Source of the DNA: Paenibacillus sp. Soil750
GTDB taxonomy: Bacteria; Bacillota; Bacilli; Paenibacillales; NBRC-103111
DNA length: 64,000 nucleotides
Direction: 5' to 3'
NCBI RefSeq assembly: GCF_001428045.1
Contig: NZ_LMSD01000044.1
Span: 1 to 64,000 of the forward strand
Part shown: piece by piece, positions 26,596 through 35,566 of the stretch
Numbering within the stretch: position 1 is the first letter of the stretch
Layout of the letters: each line of letters starts with the position of its first letter
Notes under the pieces: model-generated
Told to the model about the DNA's origin: nothing
What the model saw: only the letters and a program-made list of their open reading frames with translations
The model's database searches: none
Position numbers and translations under genes: made by a program

Positions 26596-27087
26596 TGGAA
26601 TTTACCACCTTCGTTTCTTATACAACATAATAATTGTTGCAAGCTATATTCTATCCACAACTTTCTCGAATAATCCAAATTATGGATATCCAAAGTAGTT
26701 GGCAGAAAAGGATGATCTCCTTAGTTATCCAATTTGGAATAACGTTCCCGCAGTTAAAGCGGAAAAGCCCACGTTGCCGGCACACGATGGGTGCTGAACG
26801 AACCGCTAACGTTGGATTGCGTGTTGGATGAAATGCCAAAAGCGCTAAAAGAATAATCGTGAATAAAAAGAAGTCAACTTTAGCGTTTTAGACGAAAAGA
26901 TGGCTTCTTTTTTGGGGAAATCTTTTATACTTGCATACCAATGATATTCATTCTCAATTAACGGATGCGTTGAAGCTGCATGCTAAACAAACCCAGACTT
27001 GATGATATAATTGCTTCTTTAGTACTATATGTATGAATCCATATATTTGGTAAAATTTACAAATACATAAAGAAAGGTTGGGATAAT
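26596..27087. other. Intergenic stretch with a possible transposase relic
   Basis: No intact gene. A frame at 26758-26856 codes HVAGTRWVLNEPLTLDCV followed by LDEMPKALKE, which faintly resembles part of an rve-type transposase core; stops close it on both sides. A weak hairpin with GAAG/CTTC arms and T-run (26865-26913) lies next. An AT-rich promoter area precedes 27088. The relic reading is a guess. Confidence 0.25.
26865..26913 (+). terminator. Weak intrinsic terminator
   Basis: AAAAAGAAG and CTTCTTTTTT arms around about 30 bases, ending in T6. No intact gene lies directly before it on this strand. Confidence 0.4.
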
Positions 27088-27258
27088 ATGAAGGAATTTG
27101 AAATGAACCAGAAACAAGATTCAAAGGATGGCGTTGAAACGAATTTTAGAAAAAAGGCAGTAGCTGTTGGGTTAAAAGTATTTTATAGTGGCGTTATCAT
27201 GCTTGCCCTTTTTCCAACGATATATGGGTCTGATTGGCCTGAGAGAGGTTGGTGCTAA
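27088..27258 (+). CDS. Small membrane protein, function unknown
   Basis: 56 residues: a charged head (MKEFEMNQKQDSKDG), one hydrophobic segment (VFYSGVIMLALFPTIYG) and a short WPERGWC end. AAAGG lies ten bases before the ATG, and a strong terminator follows 39 bases after the stop, so this is a complete short transcription unit. No family recognised. Confidence 0.55.
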   Translation: MKEFEMNQKQDSKDGVETNFRKKAVAVGLKVFYSGVIMLALFPTIYGSDWPERGWC

Positions 27259-27296
27259 TAACTTAGCACGTAACTAGAGTTCAATAGCTAAATGAA

Positions 27297-27331
27297 AAAG
27301 GCAGCCAATCCTAATGGATTGGTTGCCTTTT
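27297..27331 (+). terminator. Strong intrinsic terminator
   Basis: AAAAGGCAGCCAATCC and GGATTGGTTGCCTTTT form a 16-bp stem with one mismatch and a TAAT loop, ending in TTTTCTT. Confidence 0.85.
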
Positions 27332-27414
27332 CTTAAGAAACAAACAAAATAACGAAGCTAGTCACCTATAGTCGTATGGAAATTGAAAATCATATTGTTA
27401 AAAGGGAGCTTTTT

Positions 27415-27645
27415 ATGGATCATAAAAATAATTTACTTTACGGAATATTTGCTGGTGTACTTCTTCTTTTTTTAAATAATTCTTTTGCAGTGAGTACAAT
27501 ACAACATCTATTCGATAGCATGCCATTGGCTTATATGACGGTTAGATTCATTCTCTATGTGTTATCTTTTATTGGGATTTTAACGGTGGCTTTTTGTTCA
27601 ATAGAATTGATTATAGAAGTACTTAAATTTAGAAAGCAAAGATGA
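27415..27645 (+). CDS. Small two-pass membrane protein, function unknown
   Basis: 76 residues from the ATG at 27415, which has AGGGAG about seven bases upstream; a start at 27376 would lack a ribosome binding site. Two hydrophobic segments (about 8-25 and 40-65) with a basic KFRKQR end. No family recognised. Confidence 0.6.
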   Translation: MDHKNNLLYGIFAGVLLLFLNNSFAVSTIQHLFDSMPLAYMTVRFILYVLSFIGILTVAFCSIELIIEVLKFRKQR

Positions 27646-27746
27646 CTAGAATAAATCTCGCCAACCACATTTATGGCCTGCTTTGGTGAAAAAACTTATA
27701 CTCATATTTCGTCATGCAGATGGAACAATAACAAATATTGAAAGCT

Positions 27747-29162
27747 TCAAGACGCGTTACGCGGTTCAGCCGCGACGACGCGTTGCGCCCTCTCCGCTGG
27801 CAGCAGCAAGATCAAGACCGCTAGGAGAGAAGCTGTCAGGAAAACGGCAGAACCCACGAGCGAGACGGAGATTGCATGAGCAAAAGACGTATCTGATGGA
27901 ACTTCCGGCCGGTTCGCAGCCTCGAAGACAGCGATCAGAACAGCGAGCCCAAGCGACGCTCCAGTCTGATGAGCGACGTTGACGAGCCCTGACGCTGCAC
28001 CTGCATCTTTGGCATCCACGCCGGACAACCCCAGCGTCGTAAATGGCTGAAAAATCATGCCAGCCCCACACCCCATGACGAGCAAAGGGAAAAACAAATG
28101 AGGAAGGAAACTCGACTCAACCGAAATGAGGCTCAGCCAGCTTGTTCCGGTGATCGCGATTATCAATCCGGCAATTAATACTTTAGCGTTCCCGAATCGG
28201 GCTAACAGCGTAGGCATCGCATACATCATCCCGAACTGAACGGCCGTGAACGGCATGATTGCAAGTCCAGCCTGCAAAGAATTGAAATGAAGGACCTTTT
28301 GCAAAAATTGCGGAACGAAGAAAAAGATCGGATAATTTCCACACAAGAGCAACAGCCTACCCAAGTAGGCTCCGGATCGTGTTCGGTTCGCGAACAGGCG
28401 AAGAGGGGTAATCGGCTCTTTCGCACGTGCTTCGATCCTCACGAAAGCCGCTAGCGAGACACCTCCGAGAGCAAGCGAACCCCATACCTCCGGCGCTTTC
28501 CATCCGACAGATGCCGCTTGAACGAAGCCGAATGCCAGCGCCGTCATGCCGATCACCGATGTCATGGCTCCCATGATATCTAGTCGGCCCACTTTGGTCT
28601 CAGTCTCCTGCATATATCGAGGAACCATAAGAAGCAGAGCGACGCCGATCGGTACGTTGAGGAACATCCCGGCGCGCCAAGAGATGAGATCTGTCAACAA
28701 TCCACCAACGATTAAACCTACGCTGCCTCCGGCTCCGGATACGGCGCTGTAAACCGCGATTGCTTTCGACCGTTCCCGTGCTTCCGAGAAGCTTACGGAC
28801 AACAAGGCGAGTGCAGAAGGTGTTGCCATCGCTGCTGCCACTCCTTGCAATGCGCGTGCCACTAGCAAAAGTTCAGCGGACGGCGCCAATCCAGCTAACA
28901 TCGAGGCCAACGAAAACAAGGCGATCCCCGCGGCAAATGTTTTTCTCCTTCCTAGGATGTCCCCAGCTCGAGCACCTAACAACAAGAAGCCTCCGAACGC
29001 CAAAATATAAGCGTTTTGCACCCAAGTCAGAGCCGCCGTCGACAGATGGAGTGTGCTGCCGATTTCGGGTAATGCAGTAACCAAGACGGATGCATCGAGC
29101 ACCATCATCAGCTGACAGGCGACGATCATCGCCAAAATAATTCGTTTCGAATGTTCTTTCAA
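27747..29162 (-). CDS. MFS drug-efflux transporter, DHA2 type
   Basis: 471 residues from a TTG start with GGGAGG eight bases ahead. About fourteen hydrophobic segments. Family motifs: LDASVLVTALPEI in helix 1, LLGARAGDILGRRKTF in loop 2-3 (motif A), and VARALQGVAAAMATPSAL (motif B). Such transporters export drugs or dyes with proton exchange. It is divergent from an AraC-type regulator that shares its GC-rich composition, so the regulator probably controls it. Clearly GC-richer than the AT-rich genes on both sides, a sign of transfer. Confidence 0.92.
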   Translation of the reverse strand: MKEHSKRIILAMIVACQLMMVLDASVLVTALPEIGSTLHLSTAALTWVQNAYILAFGGFLLLGARAGDILGRRKTFAAGIALFSLASMLAGLAPSAELLLVARALQGVAAAMATPSALALLSVSFSEARERSKAIAVYSAVSGAGGSVGLIVGGLLTDLISWRAGMFLNVPIGVALLLMVPRYMQETETKVGRLDIMGAMTSVIGMTALAFGFVQAASVGWKAPEVWGSLALGGVSLAAFVRIEARAKEPITPLRLFANRTRSGAYLGRLLLLCGNYPIFFFVPQFLQKVLHFNSLQAGLAIMPFTAVQFGMMYAMPTLLARFGNAKVLIAGLIIAITGTSWLSLISVESSFLPHLFFPLLVMGCGAGMIFQPFTTLGLSGVDAKDAGAASGLVNVAHQTGASLGLAVLIAVFEAANRPEVPSDTSFAHAISVSLVGSAVFLTASLLAVLILLLPAERAQRVVAAEPRNAS

Positions 29163-29350
29163 GAGGATAACCTCCCTTTCACTTTATAACAGTTATTATG
29201 ACGCGAATCGGCAACGGGAAGTAGCTCATTCCTGCTAAAAAATTGATCAATACTGCAAAGTGATAATCCATATTGTTCAATAAACAGGTTTGCGCTCTTA
29301 GTGGAAAGGCGTATAATAGGAGATGATAAAAGGAATGGAGGAACGTTCCC

Positions 29351-30268
29351 ATGCAGTCGAAATTGAATCAATTAGTGAATATGGTGGATTCCCTTCATCT
29401 TGCAGAGGGTCGTACGGACACGTCAGTTCCCTTTTTTTCGCTAGTCCGGCGGAACCGACCGACAGCGATCATACCCGGTGTTCTCACCCCTTCTTTTTGC
29501 CTGATTCTACAAGGAGGTAAGAAGCTTCATCTCGGTCAGGACACGATCTATTATAGCGCAGGCGACTATTTGGTTTCGTTGATCGATATACCGGCCTCTG
29601 GTCAAGTCATCGGCGCTTCGCGGCAATCGCCGTATTTCGGCTTGCGAATCGATGTAACGGCGGAAGAGATTGCTTCTGTCATGACGGATACCGGTATCAC
29701 CGTTAAGCCGCTTGACCAAAAGCTGGGCCCTGGAGCTTACGTAGGCAAATCTGATGAACACTTGCAACTCTTATTCATCAGGCTGTTGGAGCTGCGAGGC
29801 AAGTCCGAGGTTGAAATCCGCTTCCTGTCTTCGCTGATTAAGCGCGAGATGATTTTTCGCTTGCTGACGGGCGATTATGGGCACTTGTTTGTTCAGCGTG
29901 TTTTCATGGACCAGCAAAATGAGGGGATCAGTAGAGCGATTGAATGGATAAAGGAGAATTACAACAGAACCTTCACAATCGAAGAGGTGGCGAGATCGTC
30001 CAAAATGAGTGTCTCAGGACTTCATCATAAATTCAAAGCTGTCACGACGATGGCTCCCCTACAATACCAGAAGCAGCTCCGACTCCAAGAAGCGAGACGC
30101 CTCATGCTGAACGGCACCGCGAACGCGACGGTCGCCGCGCTGGAGGTCGGATACGAGAGCCCGGCTCAATTCAGTCGTGAATATCGCCGGCTTTTCGGGC
30201 TCCCACCGCTTCAAGATATGAAAGCATTTCACAGAAAACCAGTACCTGAAGCGTTCGAGACCAGCTAA
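29351..30268 (+). CDS. AraC-family regulator with AraC_N domain
   Basis: 305 residues. The N-terminal cupin-like AraC_N domain (PSFCLILQGGKKLHLGQDTI, about 45-65) is followed by a C-terminal double HTH (FTIEEVARSSKMSVSGLHHK near 213; SPAQFSREYRRLFGLPP near 272). GGAGGA lies about ten bases before the ATG. Divergent from the DHA2 transporter with 188 bases between starts, which suggests local control of efflux. GC-rich like its partner. Confidence 0.88.
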   Translation: MQSKLNQLVNMVDSLHLAEGRTDTSVPFFSLVRRNRPTAIIPGVLTPSFCLILQGGKKLHLGQDTIYYSAGDYLVSLIDIPASGQVIGASRQSPYFGLRIDVTAEEIASVMTDTGITVKPLDQKLGPGAYVGKSDEHLQLLFIRLLELRGKSEVEIRFLSSLIKREMIFRLLTGDYGHLFVQRVFMDQQNEGISRAIEWIKENYNRTFTIEEVARSSKMSVSGLHHKFKAVTTMAPLQYQKQLRLQEARRLMLNGTANATVAALEVGYESPAQFSREYRRLFGLPPLQDMKAFHRKPVPEAFETS

Positions 30269-30369
30269 AACCTTCAATTTCTCATTTGGAATTGAAGATT
30301 TCGTCTATTAGTGGAGTATTCTTCTTAAAATGAGTAAAATAATGATATACGGACAATGGAGGGGCTTTA

Positions 30370-31116
30370 ATGACAATAGGATCCCAAAACGATATCGATG
30401 GACTAAAAGCAATCGGTAAAATCGTTGCAATGACGATTAGTGAAATGAAACGTCACACACGTGCAGGTATAACAACAAAGGAACTTGATGAAATCGGAGG
30501 CAGTTTTTTGAAAAGGCATGGAGCTGTGCCGGCACCGAAAGCAACATATAATTTCCCTGGCTACACATGTATTAGCGTTAACAATGAAGTGGCTCACGGA
30601 ATACCCGGAAATCGCATCATCCAACCAGGAGATTTAATAAACATCGATGTTTCGGCAGAATTGGGAGGTTATTATGCGGATGCGGGACAGTCTTTTCCGA
30701 TAACTCCATACAATCCATCCTTATTGCGTTTATGTGAATACACACACAATACGATGATGAAAGTAATCTCTTCACTTAAGCATGGAGTTAAATTGAACGA
30801 AATCGGACGGATTATTCAAAGCGAGGCTAGAAAAGGCGGCTATAACGTTATTAATAATTTGTGTAGTCACGGTATTGGGAAATCCTTACATGAGGCTCCA
30901 ACAGAGATTCTTCCTTTCTATAACAAACATGATAAACGTGTATTGAAAGAGGGTTTAGTCCTTACGATTGAGCCTTTTTTATCAACGGGGGCGGACTATG
31001 CCGTTGAGCAGCCGGATGGGTGGACATTATGTTTACCGGGTGGTGGCTTTACGGCACAACATGAGCACACAATAATCATTACAAAGAATCAACCCATCAT
31101 CGTGACGGTAGCTTAG
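30370..31116 (+). CDS. map: Methionine aminopeptidase, type I
   Basis: 248 residues. The five metal ligands can be placed: Asp in INIDVSAELGG and in YADAGQSF, His in SHGIGKSLHEAP, Glu in TIEPFLS and Glu in QHEHTI. The enzyme removes N-terminal methionine from new proteins. Length equals B. subtilis MAP. It stands alone here, not in the ribosomal-protein cluster where the housekeeping map usually lies, so it is likely a second copy. GGAGGGG precedes the ATG. Confidence 0.93.
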   Translation: MTIGSQNDIDGLKAIGKIVAMTISEMKRHTRAGITTKELDEIGGSFLKRHGAVPAPKATYNFPGYTCISVNNEVAHGIPGNRIIQPGDLINIDVSAELGGYYADAGQSFPITPYNPSLLRLCEYTHNTMMKVISSLKHGVKLNEIGRIIQSEARKGGYNVINNLCSHGIGKSLHEAPTEILPFYNKHDKRVLKEGLVLTIEPFLSTGADYAVEQPDGWTLCLPGGGFTAQHEHTIIITKNQPIIVTVA

Positions 31117-31306
31117 TGAATTCCAAACATTTTTATATGCCAACTGATTGCCAGTACCATCCGTCTTGACCATATTCACATTCGATGCAATTACGAATTA
31201 TGGATATAAGAAGGTTGACTTGAAAGGATGGAAAATTGTAAGTTGCACTAAAAAATCGTTCTAAGACGAGTAATGACAATAGCTGCAGAAACACGACTAG
31301 GCTAGG

Positions 31307-31337
31307 AGGCTACCGACCATGTTCGGTGGCCTTTTTC
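31307..31337 (+). terminator. Intrinsic terminator downstream of map
   Basis: AGGCTACCGA and TCGGTGGCCT pair with one G-T-type mismatch, followed by TTTT. The rest of 31117-31505 holds only the TerD promoter region and no gene I can support. Confidence 0.7.
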
Positions 31338-31505
31338 ATTTTTTTATTTTGGAACTATTTGAAAGAATCGTCGTATGTATCATGCAGAGAAAAATTTCAC
31401 TGTCGAGAGGAGGTACTCTCATTTATGCGAGGGAGCTCACGAAATTCAAATCGATGACTTAGCTGAACGTTACCCATAAAATAATAAAGTGGAGGTAAAC
31501 ATTCT

Positions 31506-32081
31506 ATGCCAATCAATCTATCTAAAGGTCAGAAAGTAGATCTTACAAAAACAAATCCGGGGCTTGCAAAAATCTTTGTAGGACTTGGTTGGGACACGAA
31601 TAAATACGATGGCGGCGGCAATTTCGATCTTGATTGTTCTGTTTTTTGTACCAACGCTGCTGGCAAAGTGGATAACGAGAAAAACTTTGTTTTCTATAAC
31701 AACAAGGAAAATGAAAATGGATCGGTTATACATAATGGTGACAACCGTACAGGTGACGGCGCTGGTGATGACGAACAAATAAATGTTAATTTATCGGCGG
31801 TTCCAGCAACGATCGAGAAAATTGCTTTTGCAATTACGATTCATGAAGCTGCAGCACGGAATCAGAACTTTGGGCAAGTTTCCAATGCTTACGTTCGTAT
31901 TGTTAATGAAGTGGATGGCCAAGAGCTAATCCGTTACGACTTGGGTGAAGATTTCTCCATTGAAACTGCAGTGGTCGTTGGTGAGTTATATCGGAATTCA
32001 GGTGAGTGGAAGTTCTCGGCGGTAGGCAGTGGGTATAGAGAAGGTCTTGGTGGTTTAGCGAAAGATTATGGTTTAGCTTAG
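31506..32081 (+). CDS. TerD-family stress protein
   Basis: 191 residues, the normal length. Typical TerD sequence: MPINLSKGQKVDLTK, VGLGWDTNKYDGGGNFDLDC near 28, NEKNFVFYNN near 58, and DDEQINVNLSAVPA near 88. The acidic loops bind calcium in the family. TerD proteins are cytoplasmic and linked to tellurite, oxidative and envelope stress; the exact task is unknown. GGAGGT lies about nine bases ahead. A single gene ended by its own terminator. Confidence 0.92.
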   Translation: MPINLSKGQKVDLTKTNPGLAKIFVGLGWDTNKYDGGGNFDLDCSVFCTNAAGKVDNEKNFVFYNNKENENGSVIHNGDNRTGDGAGDDEQINVNLSAVPATIEKIAFAITIHEAAARNQNFGQVSNAYVRIVNEVDGQELIRYDLGEDFSIETAVVVGELYRNSGEWKFSAVGSGYREGLGGLAKDYGLA

Positions 32082-32097
32082 TATTATGAAATGATTA

Positions 32098-32131
32098 AAG
32101 CCCTCGCGATATACGCGACGGCTTTTTGTTT
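32098..32131 (+). terminator. Intrinsic terminator after the TerD gene
   Basis: AAAGCC and GGCTTT with inner TCGCG/CGCGA arms, followed by TTGTTTTTTC. Confidence 0.85.
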
Positions 32132-32155
32132 TTTCCTAGATTCAATTGAAAAAGT

Positions 32156-32977
32156 TTAATGACCCTCCCGAATGGCTGCTTTCCGGTATTCAAGCGGGTT
32201 TGTTTGGGCTATTTCCTTGAAGACGCGTCCGAAGTGGCTGATGTTCTCGTAACCGACGCGTTGGGCGATCAACGTAATTTTCCAGTCGGTTTCCCGCAGC
32301 AGTCGCTGCGCTTCACTGATTCGAATGCTAGTAACATATTCGACGAAGGAAAATCCGGTAACCTTCTTGAACATTCGACTTAGATGATAGGGGCTGATGT
32401 AATGCTCCTTGGCAATGGCGTTCAAAGATAGTGGCTCTTCGAATCTGCCGTTGATGGCGGCGACGATTTCGGCAATTTTTTTATGTGCAGGGCTCTCGTG
32501 TTCAAAATCCGCTCCGCTTCCTCGGTTCAACCGGCGTGCGCACCAGATCAGCAGAGTGGCCAGTTGAGATTGAAGCGCCGTTTCGTATCCCGGCAGAGAA
32601 TCGTTTGACTCATTCAGCATCTCAAACAGTAATCGATGCACCCACTCTTGCTCATGAAGAGGAACAGAAAGCAGTCTGATTTTCATCCGGAATGGTTCAT
32701 ACAACAGCGGTTGGCTGAAATGGTTCAGGAAGCTTTCGGTAAAATTGATCAAAATGCGCTCGTGATTCGGCAGACTTGTGTCGCCCGTTTTGTGAAGTTC
32801 ATATTTATCAACAAAAACAAGATCACCCTCACGGATTCGATAGGTCAAGTCTTTGATAAAATAAGTCCGTTCCCCTTTAATTAAATAATAAATCTCGTAT
32901 CGGTCGTGAAAATGGTATTTTTGCATCGTGTAGTAGCCGTTCCGTTTCATATGGTGGATGAACATTTCCTTCTGCAT
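32156..32977 (-). CDS. AraC-family regulator with cupin sensor
   Basis: 273 residues. The cupin half (FHDRYEIYYLIKGERTYFI, about 23-41) would bind a sugar-type ligand; the C-terminal HTH pair is EPLSLNAIAKEHYISPYHLS (about 196) and VGYENISHFGRVFKEIAQTNP (about 245). AAGGAGGGG lies before the ATG. Divergent from a Gfo/Idh/MocA oxidoreductase, which it probably activates. Confidence 0.9.
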   Translation of the reverse strand: MQKEMFIHHMKRNGYYTMQKYHFHDRYEIYYLIKGERTYFIKDLTYRIREGDLVFVDKYELHKTGDTSLPNHERILINFTESFLNHFSQPLLYEPFRMKIRLLSVPLHEQEWVHRLLFEMLNESNDSLPGYETALQSQLATLLIWCARRLNRGSGADFEHESPAHKKIAEIVAAINGRFEEPLSLNAIAKEHYISPYHLSRMFKKVTGFSFVEYVTSIRISEAQRLLRETDWKITLIAQRVGYENISHFGRVFKEIAQTNPLEYRKAAIREGH

Positions 32978-33134
32978 CAGATTGTCCCCTCCTTTTCCTC
33001 ACTATAGCACGCTCACCTGAAAAATACGCAAAAAATGCAAAGAAAGCGGGACATTTTCGCAAATAATCCGCAGAAAAGGATGATTTATTGCGTTACAATG
33101 AAAGCGTCACAACAAATGAAGAGGGGAAGAGGCT

Positions 33135-34421
33135 ATGATGAAAAAAAAATATGCACTGGTCGGTACAGGCGGGCGCGCCGAATTTTTTTATGGAGCTCTC
33201 GCTGAAGGATACCGTGATCGTACCGAGCTTGTCGCCTTTTGCGACATCAACGCTGTAAGGTTATCTTATGCAAATCGATTGCTCAAAGAAAAGTACGCAC
33301 ATCATGAAATCGCCGTTTACGGCTCAGAAGAGTTCGATGCCATGATTGAGAAGGAGAAGCCCGACACCATCATCGTAACAACCATGGACAGAACGCACCA
33401 TAAGTACATTATCCGTGCTATGGAACTGGGCTGCGACGTGATAAGCGAGAAGCCGATGACGGTTGACGAGGACAAGTGCCAAGAAATTCTTGACGCAGTG
33501 AAGAGGACTGGGCGCAACCTCAGGGTCACCTTCAACTATCGATATGCACCGCATAACACCAAAGTGCGCGAACTGATTATGGACGGCGTTATTGGCGACG
33601 TTCATTCCGTTCATTTCGAATGGTTGCTTAGCACCGAGCATGGAGCCGATTACTTCCGTCGCTGGCATAGGGATAAACGCAATAGTGGAGGGCTGCTCGT
33701 TCACAAGTCGACTCATCATTTCGATCTGGTTAATTTCTGGCTGGGCACTCGCCCGCAATCGGTATTTGCCATGGGCGGTCTAATGTATTATGGACGCGAA
33801 AATGCGGAACGCAGAGGCGTGACGCAATTTTACCAACGGGCGCTCGGCAGCGAGGTAGCTAAAAACGATCCGTTCGCGCTGCATCTGGATTCCAACGATC
33901 ATTTAAAAGCGTTGTACCTAGATGCGGAGATCGCTGACGGCTATCAACGGGATCAAAGTGTGTTCGGTGACGGAATTAGTATCGAAGATACGCTAGGCGT
34001 TATCGTACGTTACGAGAACCAGGCAATACTGACATATTCCTTGAACGCTTACCAACCTTGGGAAGGGTTCAATGTTGTATTTAACGGCAGTAAGGGAAGA
34101 ATGGAGCTTAAGGTAGTGGAGCGATCGTACATCAACTCGGCGGGGGAGAAAGAGGATGAAGGCGCACTTTCTCACAAGCAGCTAACCGTACAGCCGATGT
34201 TCCAGAAGGCTTATGAGGTCGAGATAGAGGAAAGAAGCGGAGGACATGGTGGAGGAGATCCGATACTGTTAAACGATCTATTTGGAGAACCAGCGTCTGA
34301 TAGATTGAACCGAGCTGCCTCGCATGTCGATGGAGCCATATCCATATTGACGGGGATCGCTGGAAATGTCTCCATGCGAACCGGTCGACAGATTGAGATC
34401 GAGAGTTTAGTAAGATTTTAA
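33135..34421 (+). CDS. Gfo/Idh/MocA-family oxidoreductase
   Basis: 428 residues. The N-terminal Rossmann fold starts ALVGTGGRAEFF (GxGxxx near 8-13). The family lysine lies in DVISEKPMTV (EKP, about 100), and a catalytic His is likely in HKSTHHFDLVNFW near 193. NAD(P)-dependent oxidation, reduction or epimerisation of sugars or cyclitols is expected. ATG 33135 and 33138 both fit the GAGGGGAAGAGG ahead. Divergent AraC gene upstream; a LacI gene follows. Marks the start of the large glycan region. Confidence 0.9.
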   Translation: MMKKKYALVGTGGRAEFFYGALAEGYRDRTELVAFCDINAVRLSYANRLLKEKYAHHEIAVYGSEEFDAMIEKEKPDTIIVTTMDRTHHKYIIRAMELGCDVISEKPMTVDEDKCQEILDAVKRTGRNLRVTFNYRYAPHNTKVRELIMDGVIGDVHSVHFEWLLSTEHGADYFRRWHRDKRNSGGLLVHKSTHHFDLVNFWLGTRPQSVFAMGGLMYYGRENAERRGVTQFYQRALGSEVAKNDPFALHLDSNDHLKALYLDAEIADGYQRDQSVFGDGISIEDTLGVIVRYENQAILTYSLNAYQPWEGFNVVFNGSKGRMELKVVERSYINSAGEKEDEGALSHKQLTVQPMFQKAYEVEIEERSGGHGGGDPILLNDLFGEPASDRLNRAASHVDGAISILTGIAGNVSMRTGRQIEIESLVRF

Positions 34422-34445
34422 ATTTTTATGGAAAAGTATTCCTAA

Positions 34446-34461
34446 TTACGAACACGTGTAA
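34446..34461 (+). promoter_or_regulatory. Candidate LacI operator, copy 1
   Basis: TTACGAACACGTGTAA contains the perfect palindrome ACACGTGT. The identical 16 bases recur at 35498-35513, so one copy stands before the LacI gene and one before the ABC operon. Autoregulation plus operon control is the simple reading. Confidence 0.55.
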
Positions 34462-34512
34462 TATACTTAAATTATCATAGACATGTGTAAGTTGAAAGGA
34501 ACTAAGCAATCC

Positions 34513-35487
34513 ATGAAAGTAACCATTAAGGATATCGCCCGTGCAGCAGGAGTGAGCCATCCCACCGTATCGAAAGCGTTGAACGGATCTCCGGGGGTCA
34601 GCAATGCAGTCCGTCAAAGAATCGTCAATATAGCCGAACAGATGAACTATATCCCCAATCAGGCGGCACGAAGACTGGCTGACAAGCAGACGCAGACCAT
34701 AGGCTTACTGTGGCCGAAATCAGAAGCGCTATTCTTTCATCACCTCAGCCTGCAGATTCAGCATGAAGCCGCTAGGCGTGGACTGGATGTGATGATCTCG
34801 CTGGCTGATCCGCCTCGAGGACTTCGTGCATTTAACGAGCATTTCGTCGATCGGATCATCTTCTGGAGTCCTCCAGGTTGGCAGCCGGATATGGCTTTCA
34901 TCAAGCAGAAGGAGCTCTTTCAAGGGCGAATGCTGCTGATGGGAGGCGGCACCTTAGAGGGGACGCACCGGATCAGCGTCGACCGAAGCGGAGCCATTTA
35001 TGAGTCCGTATGTTATTTGGCGGCTAATGGTCACCGCAGAATTACCTTCGTCGGGGACTCCTACGAGAAACAGTTGGGTTTCACTAGAGGAATTCTGGAA
35101 CAGAGACTGGATTACCATGAGCATTACGTGATTGCCGCCAAAGAGGGGGATTCCTTTCCGGAGAAGCGTGTTGCAGAACTGCTGGACAGTCCCGATAGAC
35201 CAACGGCCTTTATTGTCGACAACCAATCTTACGCCTTCGGACTGATCAAGTTGTTCAGAGACAGGGAGATTCGTATGCCCGACGACTACTCGTTGATCGT
35301 TTATGATGATATTCCGGAAATGGAAAGAATGGAGATTCCAGTTACAACGATCGGTCCTCCTATCGGGAAGCTGGCCGTGCTGGCATTAGAAATAATGGGG
35401 AGCAAAGAGGGGCAAGGACAAGAAGACAAGGCAGATATTGAGATCAAATGCGAAATGAATGTGCGCCAATCTACGGGACGCATTTAA
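34513..35487 (+). CDS. LacI-family transcriptional regulator
   Basis: 324 residues from the ATG at 34513 (AAAGGA 12 bases upstream); an ATG at 34483 lacks a ribosome binding site. The HTH is KVTIKDIARAAGVSHPTVSK at the N-terminus. The sugar-binding domain follows (TQTIGLLWPKSEALFFH; MPDDYSLIVYDDIPEME). It probably represses the ABC/hydrolase operon after it, through the paired TTACGAACACGTGTAA sites. Confidence 0.9.
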   Translation: MKVTIKDIARAAGVSHPTVSKALNGSPGVSNAVRQRIVNIAEQMNYIPNQAARRLADKQTQTIGLLWPKSEALFFHHLSLQIQHEAARRGLDVMISLADPPRGLRAFNEHFVDRIIFWSPPGWQPDMAFIKQKELFQGRMLLMGGGTLEGTHRISVDRSGAIYESVCYLAANGHRRITFVGDSYEKQLGFTRGILEQRLDYHEHYVIAAKEGDSFPEKRVAELLDSPDRPTAFIVDNQSYAFGLIKLFRDREIRMPDDYSLIVYDDIPEMERMEIPVTTIGPPIGKLAVLALEIMGSKEGQGQEDKADIEIKCEMNVRQSTGRI

Positions 35488-35497
35488 GTTCGTTCAA

Positions 35498-35513
35498 TTA
35501 CGAACACGTGTAA
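35498..35513 (+). promoter_or_regulatory. Candidate LacI operator, copy 2
   Basis: The same 16 bases as 34446-34461, placed 54 bases before the start of the binding-protein gene. Confidence 0.55.
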
Positions 35514-35566
35514 CATGCAAGATCTTAGCAAATTCATTCGTCCATTCTCAAAAGGGAGGTTTTTGT

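Noticed and set aside
26634..26831. 65-residue frame in the gap after the CBO0543 gene
   Set aside because: No ribosome binding site and no recognisable protein character; treated as intergenic.
27683..27982. Plus-strand frame overlapping the end of the DHA2 transporter
   Set aside because: Antisense to a well-supported gene, with arginine-rich sequence typical of a shadow frame.
33097..33112. cre-like TGAAAGCGTCAC before the Gfo gene
   Set aside because: The right half departs from the consensus at several positions.
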